This document shows, one piece after another, positions 17,140 to 24,507 of a stretch of 51,180 nucleotides of DNA. Under the pieces are notes generated by a model. That model worked only from the letters and a program-made list of their open reading frames with translations. It was not told where the DNA came from and did not search any database. Position numbers and translations under genes: made by a program. Each line of letters opens with the position of its first letter. Within the stretch, counting starts at the first letter, position 1. Origin of the DNA: JBNJDJ01 sp051744845 (GTDB taxonomy: Bacteria; Bacillota; Clostridia; Peptostreptococcales; Acidaminobacteraceae). The stretch is taken from assembly GCA_051744845.1 (NCBI GenBank), contig JBNJDJ010000007.1, positions 1 through 51,180 of the forward strand. The letters run 5' to 3'.

Positions 17140-18645
17140 ATGTCTGAAATTATAAATGGATTTAACAAAATTTCATATAATTTGTTAGTTGAAGAATTAA
17201 AAATCTTTAGTCTTTTTAATAAAAAAAATATAAATAAATTCTTTTTAAATAAATATAAAAATAAGGCTAAAAAAATATTTGATAAAGTATCTAGGAAAAA
17301 TAATCTTGAGAATAATATTGAAAAAAATATATTTGATTTACTATCTAAAAAAGAAAAAATTAATATATCAAATGACAAAATTATAAGTAAGATTCTAAAA
17401 ATAGTCAATAGTAATTATTTTAATAATAAGAAAAATGTTGGTTTATCTTATAGAATAATAGATACAATATATTTTTATTATTTTGATAAAAAGAGTTTAA
17501 CTTATTGTCAAAAATCAGACTTTATTTATGAAAAAATAATTTTAGATATTAAAGACTTATTAGAAAAAATTAAATTTGAAGATTTAAACTCTATTGATTA
17601 TTTAAAAGAAGTTTTTTCAAAAAATGATAATTTTAAAAATATAGAGGTTGAAGACATTATAAAAAAAATAATCAAAAAAAACATTTTGAAAATGGATTTA
17701 ACAAATGAGTTATTATTTATACTTATAATTATATATATTGATAATTTAAATATTTATAAATTAAATAAAGAATTAGAATATATTTTATTATCACAATTTA
17801 TTTTATTTCAAAGAAATGCTCAAAATGAAAAGTTTTTTCCATCTTATAAGAAAACTTTATCTTTTAAATATAGAGCAGAGATAAAAGAAAGTTATAATAA
17901 AAAGAATAAAAAATATTTAAGATTAGATAAAAAAATAAAAGATATTAAAAAGGATTTAAAAATTAATAATGAAAAAGTTTTAAAAAATAAAAACAAAACT
18001 AAAAATTTAGAAAAAGAATTAATTGATGTAATTAATTTAAAAGAAGAAAATATAAATAAAAAAGAAAAAATTAATTTAAGTATTAGAGATTTAAATAAAG
18101 AAATAGATAAATTATCTGATAATTTATTAAAATTAAAAAAGATTAATTTTAAAAAGCCTAGAGTAGAAAAGCAGATAAAAAAAATAGAAAATAAGTTGAT
18201 TTTAAAAAAGGAAAAATTATATATTAAGCAAAAGAAGTCGAATCAGTTTAAGGATATAATTAAACAAAATAATAAAAAAATAAAGAAATTTCAATTAGAA
18301 ATAAAAAATATTGAAGATAAGCTAAAAGTATTATTGAATAAAAAATATTTTTTAAAAGAAAAATTATCAAATAATATAAATAAGAAGAAGTATTTAGCTT
18401 TAAAATCTAAAAGAGATATTAGAGAAATTTGGAATCGAAAATATAAACTTAAAAATAATGCCTTAGAAAATATAATTTCATTTGATTATGATGAAATTAT
18501 TTATATAGAAAGGTTGTTAATTGAGTTAAATTTATATAAAATATATAATAAGAAAAATAGGTTAGTCAATAAATATTTGGGTAAAACTATTATTATAGAT
18601 TATATAATAAAAAATAATAAGATTTTTATTGAAAAAATTTTTTAG
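17140..18645 (+). CDS. Unrecognised lysine-rich coiled-coil protein
   Basis: A 501-residue protein that I do not recognise. It is extremely rich in Lys, Asn, Ile and Glu. Residues 1-245 are predicted helical with a hydrophobic stretch near 188-205 (LLFILIIIYIDNLNIY). Residues about 248-415 form a long charged coiled coil with Lys/Glu/Leu heptads. The last 80 residues look globular again (IREIWNRKYKLKNNALENI). There is no signal peptide or enzymatic motif. AGGAG overlaps the stop of the histidine kinase, so translation is probably coupled. The association suggests an output, scaffold or regulator of the kinase, but this is only inference. The base composition is even more AT-rich than its neighbours. 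Confidence 0.7.
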   Translation: MSEIINGFNKISYNLLVEELKIFSLFNKKNINKFFLNKYKNKAKKIFDKVSRKNNLENNIEKNIFDLLSKKEKINISNDKIISKILKIVNSNYFNNKKNVGLSYRIIDTIYFYYFDKKSLTYCQKSDFIYEKIILDIKDLLEKIKFEDLNSIDYLKEVFSKNDNFKNIEVEDIIKKIIKKNILKMDLTNELLFILIIIYIDNLNIYKLNKELEYILLSQFILFQRNAQNEKFFPSYKKTLSFKYRAEIKESYNKKNKKYLRLDKKIKDIKKDLKINNEKVLKNKNKTKNLEKELIDVINLKEENINKKEKINLSIRDLNKEIDKLSDNLLKLKKINFKKPRVEKQIKKIENKLILKKEKLYIKQKKSNQFKDIIKQNNKKIKKFQLEIKNIEDKLKVLLNKKYFLKEKLSNNINKKKYLALKSKRDIREIWNRKYKLKNNALENIISFDYDEIIYIERLLIELNLYKIYNKKNRLVNKYLGKTIIIDYIIKNNKIFIEKIF

Positions 18646-18722
18646 AAGATGATAAGAGTAGATCTGAAAAGATCCTAAAATAATTTATTAAATATAAATT
18701 GTAAATTAAAAAGGAGGAAGAA

Positions 18723-19070
18723 ATGTTAAGTCATGAAAAGAAAGTTGAATCTAAAAAGATTGATCATCCTGAAGTAAAAGATGCTATAATGAAAGTATTA
18801 ATTGGACCTGATGATGGTTGGGATAGTCATGTTATGAGAGAATTTGTATTAAAGCCAGGAGGTTTTACTCCTAAGCACGGACATGATTGGCCACATATTA
18901 ATTACGTTTTAAAAGGCAAAGGTACATTGTTCTTAGATGGTAAAGAACAAGAGATTAGTGAAGGTTCTATTGCTTATGTTGAGAAAAATGAGACTCATCA
19001 GTTTAAAAATACTGGAGATGAGGAATTAAAATTCATATGTATTGTACCTAAAAAAGGACATACTTTTTAA
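18723..19070 (+). CDS. Cupin domain protein
   Basis: A small single-domain cupin of 115 residues. Motif 1 is PGGFTPKHGHDWPHINYVLKG, with His residues of the HxH type and the glycine-rich turn. Motif 2 is the KNETHQFKNTGDE segment with its single His. This arrangement binds a divalent metal in related proteins. AAAGGAGGAAG precedes the ATG. It stands alone between the coiled-coil gene and a bidirectional terminator. The substrate or role is unknown; it is unlike the cupin at 8397, which lacks a full HxH motif. Confidence 0.85.
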   Translation: MLSHEKKVESKKIDHPEVKDAIMKVLIGPDDGWDSHVMREFVLKPGGFTPKHGHDWPHINYVLKGKGTLFLDGKEQEISEGSIAYVEKNETHQFKNTGDEELKFICIVPKKGHTF

Positions 19071-19096
19071 AAAGATAGGATTTTTTCCTATCTTTT
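19070..19096. terminator. Bidirectional terminator
   Basis: AAAGATAGGA pairs with TCCTATCTTT across a five-T loop, flanked by T runs on both strands. It serves the cupin gene on the plus strand. On the minus strand it serves znuB, whose stop codon lies inside the stem. Confidence 0.85.
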
Positions 19097-19882
19097 TATT
19101 ATAAAAGTAAATATATAAATTATAAATCCTGTAATTATTATAGTAGCTCCAGAAGGTATATTTAAATGATAAGATAAAAATAATCCAAGAACCATAAATA
19201 TAAGTGAAAATATAGATGATAAAAATATAATTTTTTTAAAAGACTTACTAAATAACTTTGCTAAAGAAGGTGGAATAGTTAGTAAGGCAATTACTAAAAT
19301 AATACCGACTAATTTAATTAATGCTATTATAGTTATAGTAATTAATAAAAATAATAAATAATCAAAGATTTTTTTATTAATATTTAAAATTTTAAAATAA
19401 TTAGAATCAAATAAATAAGCAATCCAATGATTATAAAAAGCAATAAAAATTGCTAAAGTTGCAATTGTTGTAGCAATAATCAAATATATATTAGTAGTTG
19501 AAATAGTTAAAATATCTCCAAAAAGGTATGAATTAACATCTGGTGGATAACTTGGTGCTAAATAAATAAATAATATCCCAAGAGCCATTGCAAATGCCCA
19601 AAACATTCCTATTATTGTATCTGGATATGATTTTTCAGTATTATTAATTTTTACAATTCCTATAGAAGCTAAACCTGATAATAAATAAGCCCCCCAAATA
19701 GGGTTTATTTGAAGAAAAAATCCTAACCCTACTCCTCCAAATGAAATATGTGCTATTCCGCTACTTAACATTACTAATTTTTTTTCTACTATAATAGTGC
19801 CAATAATGCCAGCAATAATACTAGCAAATAAACTACCTATAAGTGCATTTTGAAAAAAGTTATAACTTAATATATCAAGCAT
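19088..19882 (-). CDS. znuB: Zinc/manganese ABC importer permease
   Basis: ABC-3 family permease of 264 residues with about eight predicted membrane helices. The start is the ATG at 19882, preceded by AAAGGAGG, and it overlaps the ATPase gene by eight bases (ATGCTTGA). A longer in-frame reading to 19933 is unlikely. Family hallmarks include SSGIAHISFGGVGLGFFLQINP and the conserved VGIILVIALLTIPPSLAKL helix. It forms the membrane channel for the metal handed over by the lipoprotein encoded at 20631-21506. The metal (Zn or Mn) cannot be fixed from the permease. Confidence 0.9.
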   Translation of the reverse strand: MLDILSYNFFQNALIGSLFASIIAGIIGTIIVEKKLVMLSSGIAHISFGGVGLGFFLQINPIWGAYLLSGLASIGIVKINNTEKSYPDTIIGMFWAFAMALGILFIYLAPSYPPDVNSYLFGDILTISTTNIYLIIATTIATLAIFIAFYNHWIAYLFDSNYFKILNINKKIFDYLLFLLITITIIALIKLVGIILVIALLTIPPSLAKLFSKSFKKIIFLSSIFSLIFMVLGLFLSYHLNIPSGATIIITGFIIYIFTFIIKR

Positions 19883-20630
19883 TAGTTTCCTCCTTTTTAT
19901 TATGAACAGGAAAAACTCTATGAGGAATACCATGACCTACTAATTCAACCGGACAGCCGTAAGTATTTTGTAATTCCTTATTAGTTAATGTATTACTGTC
20001 GTGATAATGAACATCTTTATTAATACAAATAACATCATCTGTATAAGATGATATAACACTTATATCGTGAGATATTAGTAAAATAGACATATTTTCAGAT
20101 AAATCTTTTAATAATTTAAGATATTTATTTTTAGATTCACTATCTATATTTGCAAAAGGTTCGTCTAGCAGTAGTAAATTAGGTTCTTGTATTAATGCTC
20201 TAGCTAAAAAAACTTTTTGCATTTCTCCACCAGATAATTCATTTATTTGTTTATTTTTCAAATCATTTATCTCAAGTAAATTTAAAATATCTCTTAATTT
20301 ATTTTTATTTTTTTTAGAATATTTATGAAAAAATAATTTATCACTTAATATACCGGATAAAACAACATTTTTTACTTTTATAGGAAAAGATTTTTCAAAA
20401 CTATCTTTTTGAGGTACATATCCTATATTTAAATTTTCTTTTTTTCTTATAGTACCAGAATTAGGGGTTAAAAAACCTAAAATAGTTTTCATTAAAGTAG
20501 TCTTTCCGCCACCATTAGGGCCTATTAAAGTAATAAATTTATTATCTTTAATATTTAAATTAACATTTTTTAAAACATTAGTATTATTATATCCTACACT
20601 AATATTTTTAAGTTCTATTAATGAATTCAT
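19875..20630 (-). CDS. znuC: Zinc/manganese ABC importer ATPase
   Basis: ABC ATPase of 251 residues. Walker A is GPNGGGKTT, the signature is LSGGEMQK, Walker B is LLLLDEP and the switch His is in LISHD. The His-containing C-terminal tail (CPVELVGHGIPHRVF) is characteristic of ZnuC-type proteins and may sense metal. The ATG directly abuts the stop of znuA and its end overlaps znuB by eight bases, so the three genes form a tightly coupled operon. It powers uptake through the permease. Confidence 0.92.
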   Translation of the reverse strand: MNSLIELKNISVGYNNTNVLKNVNLNIKDNKFITLIGPNGGGKTTLMKTILGFLTPNSGTIRKKENLNIGYVPQKDSFEKSFPIKVKNVVLSGILSDKLFFHKYSKKNKNKLRDILNLLEINDLKNKQINELSGGEMQKVFLARALIQEPNLLLLDEPFANIDSESKNKYLKLLKDLSENMSILLISHDISVISSYTDDVICINKDVHYHDSNTLTNKELQNTYGCPVELVGHGIPHRVFPVHNKKEETNA

Positions 20631-21506
20631 TTACTCACCTGCCAAAGTATCAATTAATATTTTTTGGTTTTGTATATAATCCTTACCTAGAGGTTTAAGT
20701 TTAACAACTTTACCATCTAGTTCTTTTGAAATTAAGTCTATTTGTTTTTTACTCATTTCTTCTTGATAAAAGAAAGTATTAATATTTTTTTCTTTAGCAA
20801 AATTTATTATTTTTTGTAGTCTTTTTATACTTGCTTTTTTTCCACCGATTTCTAAAGGTACCATATTTAAGTTATATTCATTTGAATAATAACCATATGA
20901 TGGATGGAATATTATAAATGAATTACTTTCTAACTTATTGCTTTTATTCGTTATATATTCATCTAAATTTTTAAGTTTATTAATATATTCATTAGCATTT
21001 TTAGTAAACACAGTTTCTTTTTCTGGATATTTTTTAATTAATTCATTTTTCATTTCATCTACGATTACTATAGCGCGTTTAACAGATAACCATATATGAG
21101 GATCTCTGGCTTTTTTATCATTATCAAGATAATTAGGTTCGTATTTTTCATCGACTCTTTTAGCTAAATCAACAATCTTAAGATTTTCATTATCTTTTAT
21201 AAAAGGAATAATATTAGCTTTTTCTGTAGGTACACCAATTGAAAAATATATACTTGAATTTTCTAATTTCTCTAATGTTTTAGGTGATGGTTGATAACTT
21301 GCTGGTGAACTTCCTGATGGAATTAATGTTAAAATTTCTAGTTCATCTTTAACAATGTTTTTTAAAAATGTTCTTTGAGGTATAATTGAAACAGCTACTT
21401 TATCAGTTTGTAAATCCTTAGTTTGTTCTTTATTACAACTAATAAATAAAATACTTGTAAATATTAAACTAAATACTAAAATTGCAACTTTTATTTTGTT
21501 TTTCAT
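20631..21506 (-). CDS. znuA: Zinc/manganese-binding lipoprotein
   Basis: Cluster A-I solute-binding lipoprotein, 291 residues, with a lipobox ending FISC (Cys24). Of the usual metal ligands, the His of DPHIWLS and the His of IIFHPSYGYY are present. The acidic ligand may be in FYQEEMS. The first His, normally in a GASPHTYEP segment, is replaced: the sequence reads GSSPASYQPSP. The metal site is therefore three-ligand or uses a substitute. The His-rich loop of ZnuA proteins is missing. AGGAG precedes the start. Zinc is favoured by the ZnuC tail, but manganese or another metal is possible. Confidence 0.85.
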   Translation of the reverse strand: MKNKIKVAILVFSLIFTSILFISCNKEQTKDLQTDKVAVSIIPQRTFLKNIVKDELEILTLIPSGSSPASYQPSPKTLEKLENSSIYFSIGVPTEKANIIPFIKDNENLKIVDLAKRVDEKYEPNYLDNDKKARDPHIWLSVKRAIVIVDEMKNELIKKYPEKETVFTKNANEYINKLKNLDEYITNKSNKLESNSFIIFHPSYGYYSNEYNLNMVPLEIGGKKASIKRLQKIINFAKEKNINTFFYQEEMSKKQIDLISKELDGKVVKLKPLGKDYIQNQKILIDTLAGE

Positions 21507-21520
21507 ATAATCAACTCCTA

Positions 21521-21537
21521 TTATAATTTTATTATAA
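21521..21537. promoter_or_regulatory. Palindrome in znuA leader, Fur-family-like
   Basis: TTATAAT and ATTATAA separated by TTT form a perfect dyad between the znu promoter and the start codon. It recalls the PerR/Fur-family box TTATAATNATTATAA but has a three-base centre. A metal-responsive operator is plausible, though in such AT-rich DNA it could be chance. Confidence 0.4.
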
Positions 21538-21573
21538 ATACTCTACAAGAGCAAGTGATAACTTTTCTCATTT

Positions 21574-21602
21574 AGTATAGTTTAATAATAGACTTATGTC
21601 AA
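21574..21602 (-). promoter_or_regulatory. znuACB promoter
   Basis: On the minus strand, TTGACA (21602-21597), a 17-base spacer and TATACT (21579-21574) form a near-consensus sigma-A promoter. It leaves a leader of about 60 bases before znuA. The -35 box lies within the palindrome GTCAAATTTGAC. Confidence 0.75.
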
Positions 21603-21657
21603 ATTTGACTTTTAAAATTTTTTATGATAAATTTTAAAAAAAGTATATATAATGTAA

Positions 21658-21761
21658 GATCTTTAGGGTAGGTTAAATTCCTAACCGGCGGTATAGTCCG
21701 CGAGCATTAGCTGAGCTGGTGAAATTCCAGTACCGACAGTAAAGTCTGGATGAGAAAAGAT
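21658..21761 (+). ncRNA. FMN riboswitch (RFN element)
   Basis: All conserved blocks are present: AGGGTAGGTTAAATTCCTAA, CCGGCGGTATAGTCCGCGAG, GGTGAAATTCCAGTACCGAC and AGTAAAGTCTGGATGAGA. The P1 helix is closed by ATCTTT (21659-21664) and AAAGAT (21756-21761). A -10 TATAAT lies at 21648-21653. It senses FMN and controls ribU through the terminator just downstream. Confidence 0.97.
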
Positions 21762-21772
21762 TATTAATTCAC

Positions 21773-21797
21773 CTGAAGTTTTTACTTCAGTTTTTTT
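21773..21797 (+). terminator. Riboswitch expression-platform terminator
   Basis: CTGAAGT (21773-21779) pairs with ACTTCAG (21784-21790), followed by seven T residues, immediately before the SD of ribU. FMN binding upstream would favour this terminator. Confidence 0.92.
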
Positions 21798-21813
21798 GTT
21801 TTAAGGAGGAAAT

Positions 21814-22410
21814 ATGCAAAGAAATACTAATAAATATTTATCAGTTTCTATGATGGCGAAAATTTCACTTTTTTCTGTAATGGCTTTTATTTTAATGCAA
21901 ATTGAATTTCCAGTACCATTTTTTCCTGGATTTTTAAAAATAGATTTAAGTGATTTACCAGCATTGATTGCAGGATTAGCTTTAGGACCATTAGCAGGAG
22001 TACTAATTGAACTTTTTAAAAATTTAATGCATTTGTTACAGACTTCTACTCAAGGAGTTGGTGAATTTGCAAATTTTATTGTAGGAAGTGCGCTTGTATT
22101 ACCAGCAGCTTTGATTTATAAAAGAAATAAGACAAAAAAATCTGCAATTATTGGATTAATAATAGGTATAGTTAGTATGGGAGTTATCGGAACTTTGGCT
22201 AACTACTTTATAATTATCCCTTTTTATTCTAAGGTTATGATGTTACCTATAGAAACAATAGTAAAAATGGGGACAGTAGTAAATGCTCATATTGTTGATT
22301 TAAAAACACTTTTATTATTTGGTGTTTTCCCTTTCAATATTTTTAAAGGGATTATTTTATCAATAATTACTTTGCTAGTTTATAAGAAGATTTCTAAAAT
22401 TTTAAATTAA
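21814..22410 (+). CDS. ribU: Riboflavin ECF transporter substrate-binding subunit
   Basis: RibU-type S component of 198 residues with about six membrane helices. The conserved region LKIDLSDLPALIAGLALGPLA, then ELFKNLMH, matches riboflavin S components. It takes up riboflavin together with the shared ECF ATPases and EcfT, which are not in this window. The FMN riboswitch and terminator directly upstream independently support the function. AAGGAGG precedes the ATG. It is followed closely by a separate promoter for the cold-shock genes. Confidence 0.96.
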   Translation: MQRNTNKYLSVSMMAKISLFSVMAFILMQIEFPVPFFPGFLKIDLSDLPALIAGLALGPLAGVLIELFKNLMHLLQTSTQGVGEFANFIVGSALVLPAALIYKRNKTKKSAIIGLIIGIVSMGVIGTLANYFIIIPFYSKVMMLPIETIVKMGTVVNAHIVDLKTLLLFGVFPFNIFKGIILSIITLLVYKKISKILN

Positions 22411-22412
22411 AT

Positions 22413-22441
22413 TTGACTTAGATAAATTCCTGTGTTATTAT
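22413..22441 (+). promoter_or_regulatory. Cold-shock gene promoter
   Basis: TTGACT (22413-22418), a 17-base spacer and TATTAT (22436-22441), just after the ribU stop. The resulting leader of about 40 bases is short for a cold-shock gene, so a long 5' thermosensor leader is not apparent. Confidence 0.6.
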
Positions 22442-22469
22442 AAATGAGTAGAAGAAATAGAGAGATAAA

Positions 22470-22700
22470 TTTTTGGAGGTATATTTTAATGAAACAAGGT
22501 ACAGTTAAATGGTTTAATGCAGAAAAGGGTTTTGGATTTATAACAGTTGAAGGCGAAGAAGATGTATTCGTACATTTCTCAGCTATTCAGTCAGATGGTT
22601 TCAAAACTTTAGAAGAAGGTCAAGAAGTTGAGTTTGAAGTAGTAGAAGGCGCAAAGGGTCCTCAAGCTGAAAATGTAACTAAATTATAATTAATTTTATA
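22470..22700 (+). repeat. Cold-shock gene duplication, copy 1
   Basis: A 231-base unit covering SD, coding region and the first bases after the stop. It is matched at a constant offset of 302 bases by 22772-23002. The leader piece TTTTGGAGGTATATTTTAA is identical in both. Scattered differences, mostly synonymous, lie inside the genes. Confidence 0.85.
22489..22689 (+). CDS. Cold-shock protein (copy 1)
   Basis: A 66-residue cold-shock domain, an RNA chaperone. RNP1 is KGFGFI and RNP2 is VFVHF, and the N-terminus is MKQGTVKWFNAEKG. The ATG at 22489 with GGAGG upstream is chosen over a longer reading from 22444, because the shorter form has the exact family length. It differs from the next copy at only three positions (Gly/Asp, Glu/Asp and Thr/Ser). 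Confidence 0.96.
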   Translation: MKQGTVKWFNAEKGFGFITVEGEEDVFVHFSAIQSDGFKTLEEGQEVEFEVVEGAKGPQAENVTKL

Positions 22701-22771
22701 ATTTCATTATAAAATCACAGAGGGTTTTAAAACAATTGATTGTTGAATAGTTAAGTAAATTTTAAGTAATA

Positions 22772-23002
22772 ATTTTGGAGGTATATTTTAATGAAACAAG
22801 GTACAGTTAAATGGTTTAATGCGGAAAAAGGTTTTGGATTTATAACAGTTGAAGATGAAGAAGATGTGTTTGTACATTTCTCAGCTATTCAATCAGATGG
22901 TTTTAAAACTTTAGAAGAAGGTCAAGACGTTGAATTTGAAGTAGTAGAAGGTGCAAAAGGTCCTCAAGCTGAAAATGTAAGTAAATTATAATTAATTTTA
23001 TA
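22772..23002 (+). repeat. Cold-shock gene duplication, copy 2
   Basis: Second copy of the 231-base unit at 22470-22700. The 71 bases between the two copies are not repeated. They include an 8-bp hairpin, TTTATAAT with ATTATAAA, near 22694-22712. Confidence 0.85.
22791..22991 (+). CDS. Cold-shock protein (copy 2)
   Basis: A 66-residue cold-shock protein, nearly identical to copy 1, with the same RNP1 (KGFGFI) and RNP2 (VFVHF) motifs and the same SD region. Codon differences at many third positions show that the duplication is not brand new, while protein conservation suggests purifying selection. No strong separate promoter is evident in the 100 bases upstream, so it may be read from the promoter at 22413. 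Confidence 0.96.
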   Translation: MKQGTVKWFNAEKGFGFITVEDEEDVFVHFSAIQSDGFKTLEEGQDVEFEVVEGAKGPQAENVSKL

Positions 23003-23040
23003 CATTTATATATATAAGTAAGACGGAGGAAATTTTCCAC

Positions 23041-23244
23041 ATGAAAAAAGGAATAGTAAAATGGTTTGATCCTAAAAAAGGTTTTGGATTTATATCGGTT
23101 GAAAAAGACCATGAAGATATATTTGTCCATTACTCAGCGATTAAATCAAATGGTAAAAAATCTTTAAAAGAAGGAGAAATTGTTCAGTTTAAAATTTTAG
23201 ACAGTGACAAAGGTCCTTTGGCTAAAGATGTAATTAAATTATGA
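23041..23244 (+). CDS. Cold-shock protein (divergent third copy)
   Basis: A 67-residue cold-shock domain protein with KGFGFI and IFVHYSAI in place of the usual RNP motifs. It is more basic than the first two copies (MKKGIVKWFDPKKG; SNGKKSLKEGE), with roughly half of residues matching. ACGGAGGA precedes the ATG after a 49-base gap from copy 2. It is followed by a terminator. A more basic surface could change nucleic acid preference; that is inference. Confidence 0.95.
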   Translation: MKKGIVKWFDPKKGFGFISVEKDHEDIFVHYSAIKSNGKKSLKEGEIVQFKILDSDKGPLAKDVIKL

Positions 23245-23252
23245 CTTTAACT

Positions 23253-23288
23253 AAAAAAGCATTATTCATTTAATGCTTTTTTATTTTT
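23253..23288 (+). terminator. Terminator after cold-shock genes
   Basis: AAAAAAGCATTA and TAATGCTTTTTT form the stem with a TTCATT loop, followed by a T-rich run. It ends the three-gene cold-shock block. Confidence 0.85.
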
Positions 23289-23308
23289 TTTGTAAAAAAG
23301 AGGTGAAT

Positions 23309-24499
23309 ATGATTAAAAAAGATGTTATTATTGTAGGAGCTGGACCTGCAGGTTTAATGTTAGGCAATTTATTAAAAAAAGATTTTTTGATTTTAGAAAA
23401 AAATAAAAAACCTGGTAAAAAGTTATTAATAACAGGTAATGGACAGTGTAATTTTACAAATTCAGAAAGTATAAGATTTTTCTTTGAAAAATATGGTTAT
23501 TCAAAAAAATTTGTTAGATATGCTTTGTCTAAATTTTCAAATAAAGATGTTTTAGATTTTTTTAAAAATAAAGGTATTAAAATATTTAAAAGAGAAGATG
23601 GCAAAATTTTTCCAAAAAGTTTAAGGGCTAGCGATATTTTAGATACTTTAACAAAAGAAATAAATGAAAATTTAAAATATAATGAAAAGGTTTTAAAAGT
23701 AAAAAAGAAAAATAATAGATTTATTGTTAATACTACTAATAATATTTATAGATCAAATAAATTAGTTGTTGCAACTGGTGGAAGAACTTATCCTAAGACT
23801 GGATCTACAGGTGATGGATATGATTTTGCAAAAGATTTAAATATAAATGTAGTTAAATTAAAAAATGGATTGAGTAATATAAATTTAAAAAGACCTTTAA
23901 AGTCTTTATCAGGAATATCAGTTAATGTAAATATTGATTTATATAGAAAAAATAAAAAGATAGATGATTATTCGGGTGATATATTGTTTACTCATAAAGG
24001 TCTTTCTGGTCCTGTTATTATTAATAATTCTAGATATTTTAGAAAGGAAGATAATTTAAAGATCAATTTTTTAAAACTAACTTACCAGGAAGCTGATCGA
24101 AAGATTTTAGATATTTTAAAAAAACATTCTAAAAAACAAGTAAAAAATGCTCTTTTAGATTTAAATTTAGCAGAAAAATTATTGAAAGTGATTTTAAAAG
24201 ATATTAACCTAGAAATTAAATCAGCACAACTTAGTAAAAAGAATAGAAAAAGAATTATACATAAATTAATAGATTTCAAAGTTGTAATAAAAAATGTTGG
24301 TAATTTAAATAATGCTATGGTTACAATTGGCGGAATAGATAAAAAGGAATTAAATAAAAAGACATTAGAAACTAAAAAAGTTAATGGTTTATACTTTATA
24401 GGCGAAGTAATAGATGTTGATGGAAATACAGGAGGATACAATATCCAATGGGCATTTAGTAGTGCATATGTAGCAGGCAAAGATATAAATTCGAAATAG
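23309..24499 (+). CDS. HI0933/BaiN-family flavoprotein oxidoreductase
   Basis: NAD(P)/FAD-dependent protein of 396 residues from the ATG at 23309 (AGAGGTG upstream). A longer reading from 23273 runs into the terminator. The dinucleotide-binding motif VIIVGAGPAGLML is at residues 6-18. TGNGQCNFTN, VVATGGRTYPKTGSTGDGY and the C-terminal EVIDVDGNTGGYNIQWAFSS block are hallmarks of the HI0933 family. Its substrate is unsettled in most organisms; BaiN reduces bile-acid intermediates in one gut species, which should not be assumed here. It sits nine bases before the EamA gene. Confidence 0.92.
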   Translation: MIKKDVIIVGAGPAGLMLGNLLKKDFLILEKNKKPGKKLLITGNGQCNFTNSESIRFFFEKYGYSKKFVRYALSKFSNKDVLDFFKNKGIKIFKREDGKIFPKSLRASDILDTLTKEINENLKYNEKVLKVKKKNNRFIVNTTNNIYRSNKLVVATGGRTYPKTGSTGDGYDFAKDLNINVVKLKNGLSNINLKRPLKSLSGISVNVNIDLYRKNKKIDDYSGDILFTHKGLSGPVIINNSRYFRKEDNLKINFLKLTYQEADRKILDILKKHSKKQVKNALLDLNLAEKLLKVILKDINLEIKSAQLSKKNRKRIIHKLIDFKVVIKNVGNLNNAMVTIGGIDKKELNKKTLETKKVNGLYFIGEVIDVDGNTGGYNIQWAFSSAYVAGKDINSK

Positions 24500-24507
24500 G
24501 GGGAAAT

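Noticed and set aside
17136..17408. Minus-strand frame at the start of the coiled-coil gene
   Set aside because: It is an antisense shadow in very AT-rich DNA. The plus-strand gene has an SD and coupling to the kinase.
18655..18680. Hairpin GATC-TGAAAA-GATC as terminator of the coiled-coil gene
   Set aside because: The stem is four pairs and no T run follows.
24082..24480. Minus-strand reading frame inside the flavoprotein gene
   Set aside because: It overlaps conserved HI0933 motifs on the plus strand and has no SD or family match.
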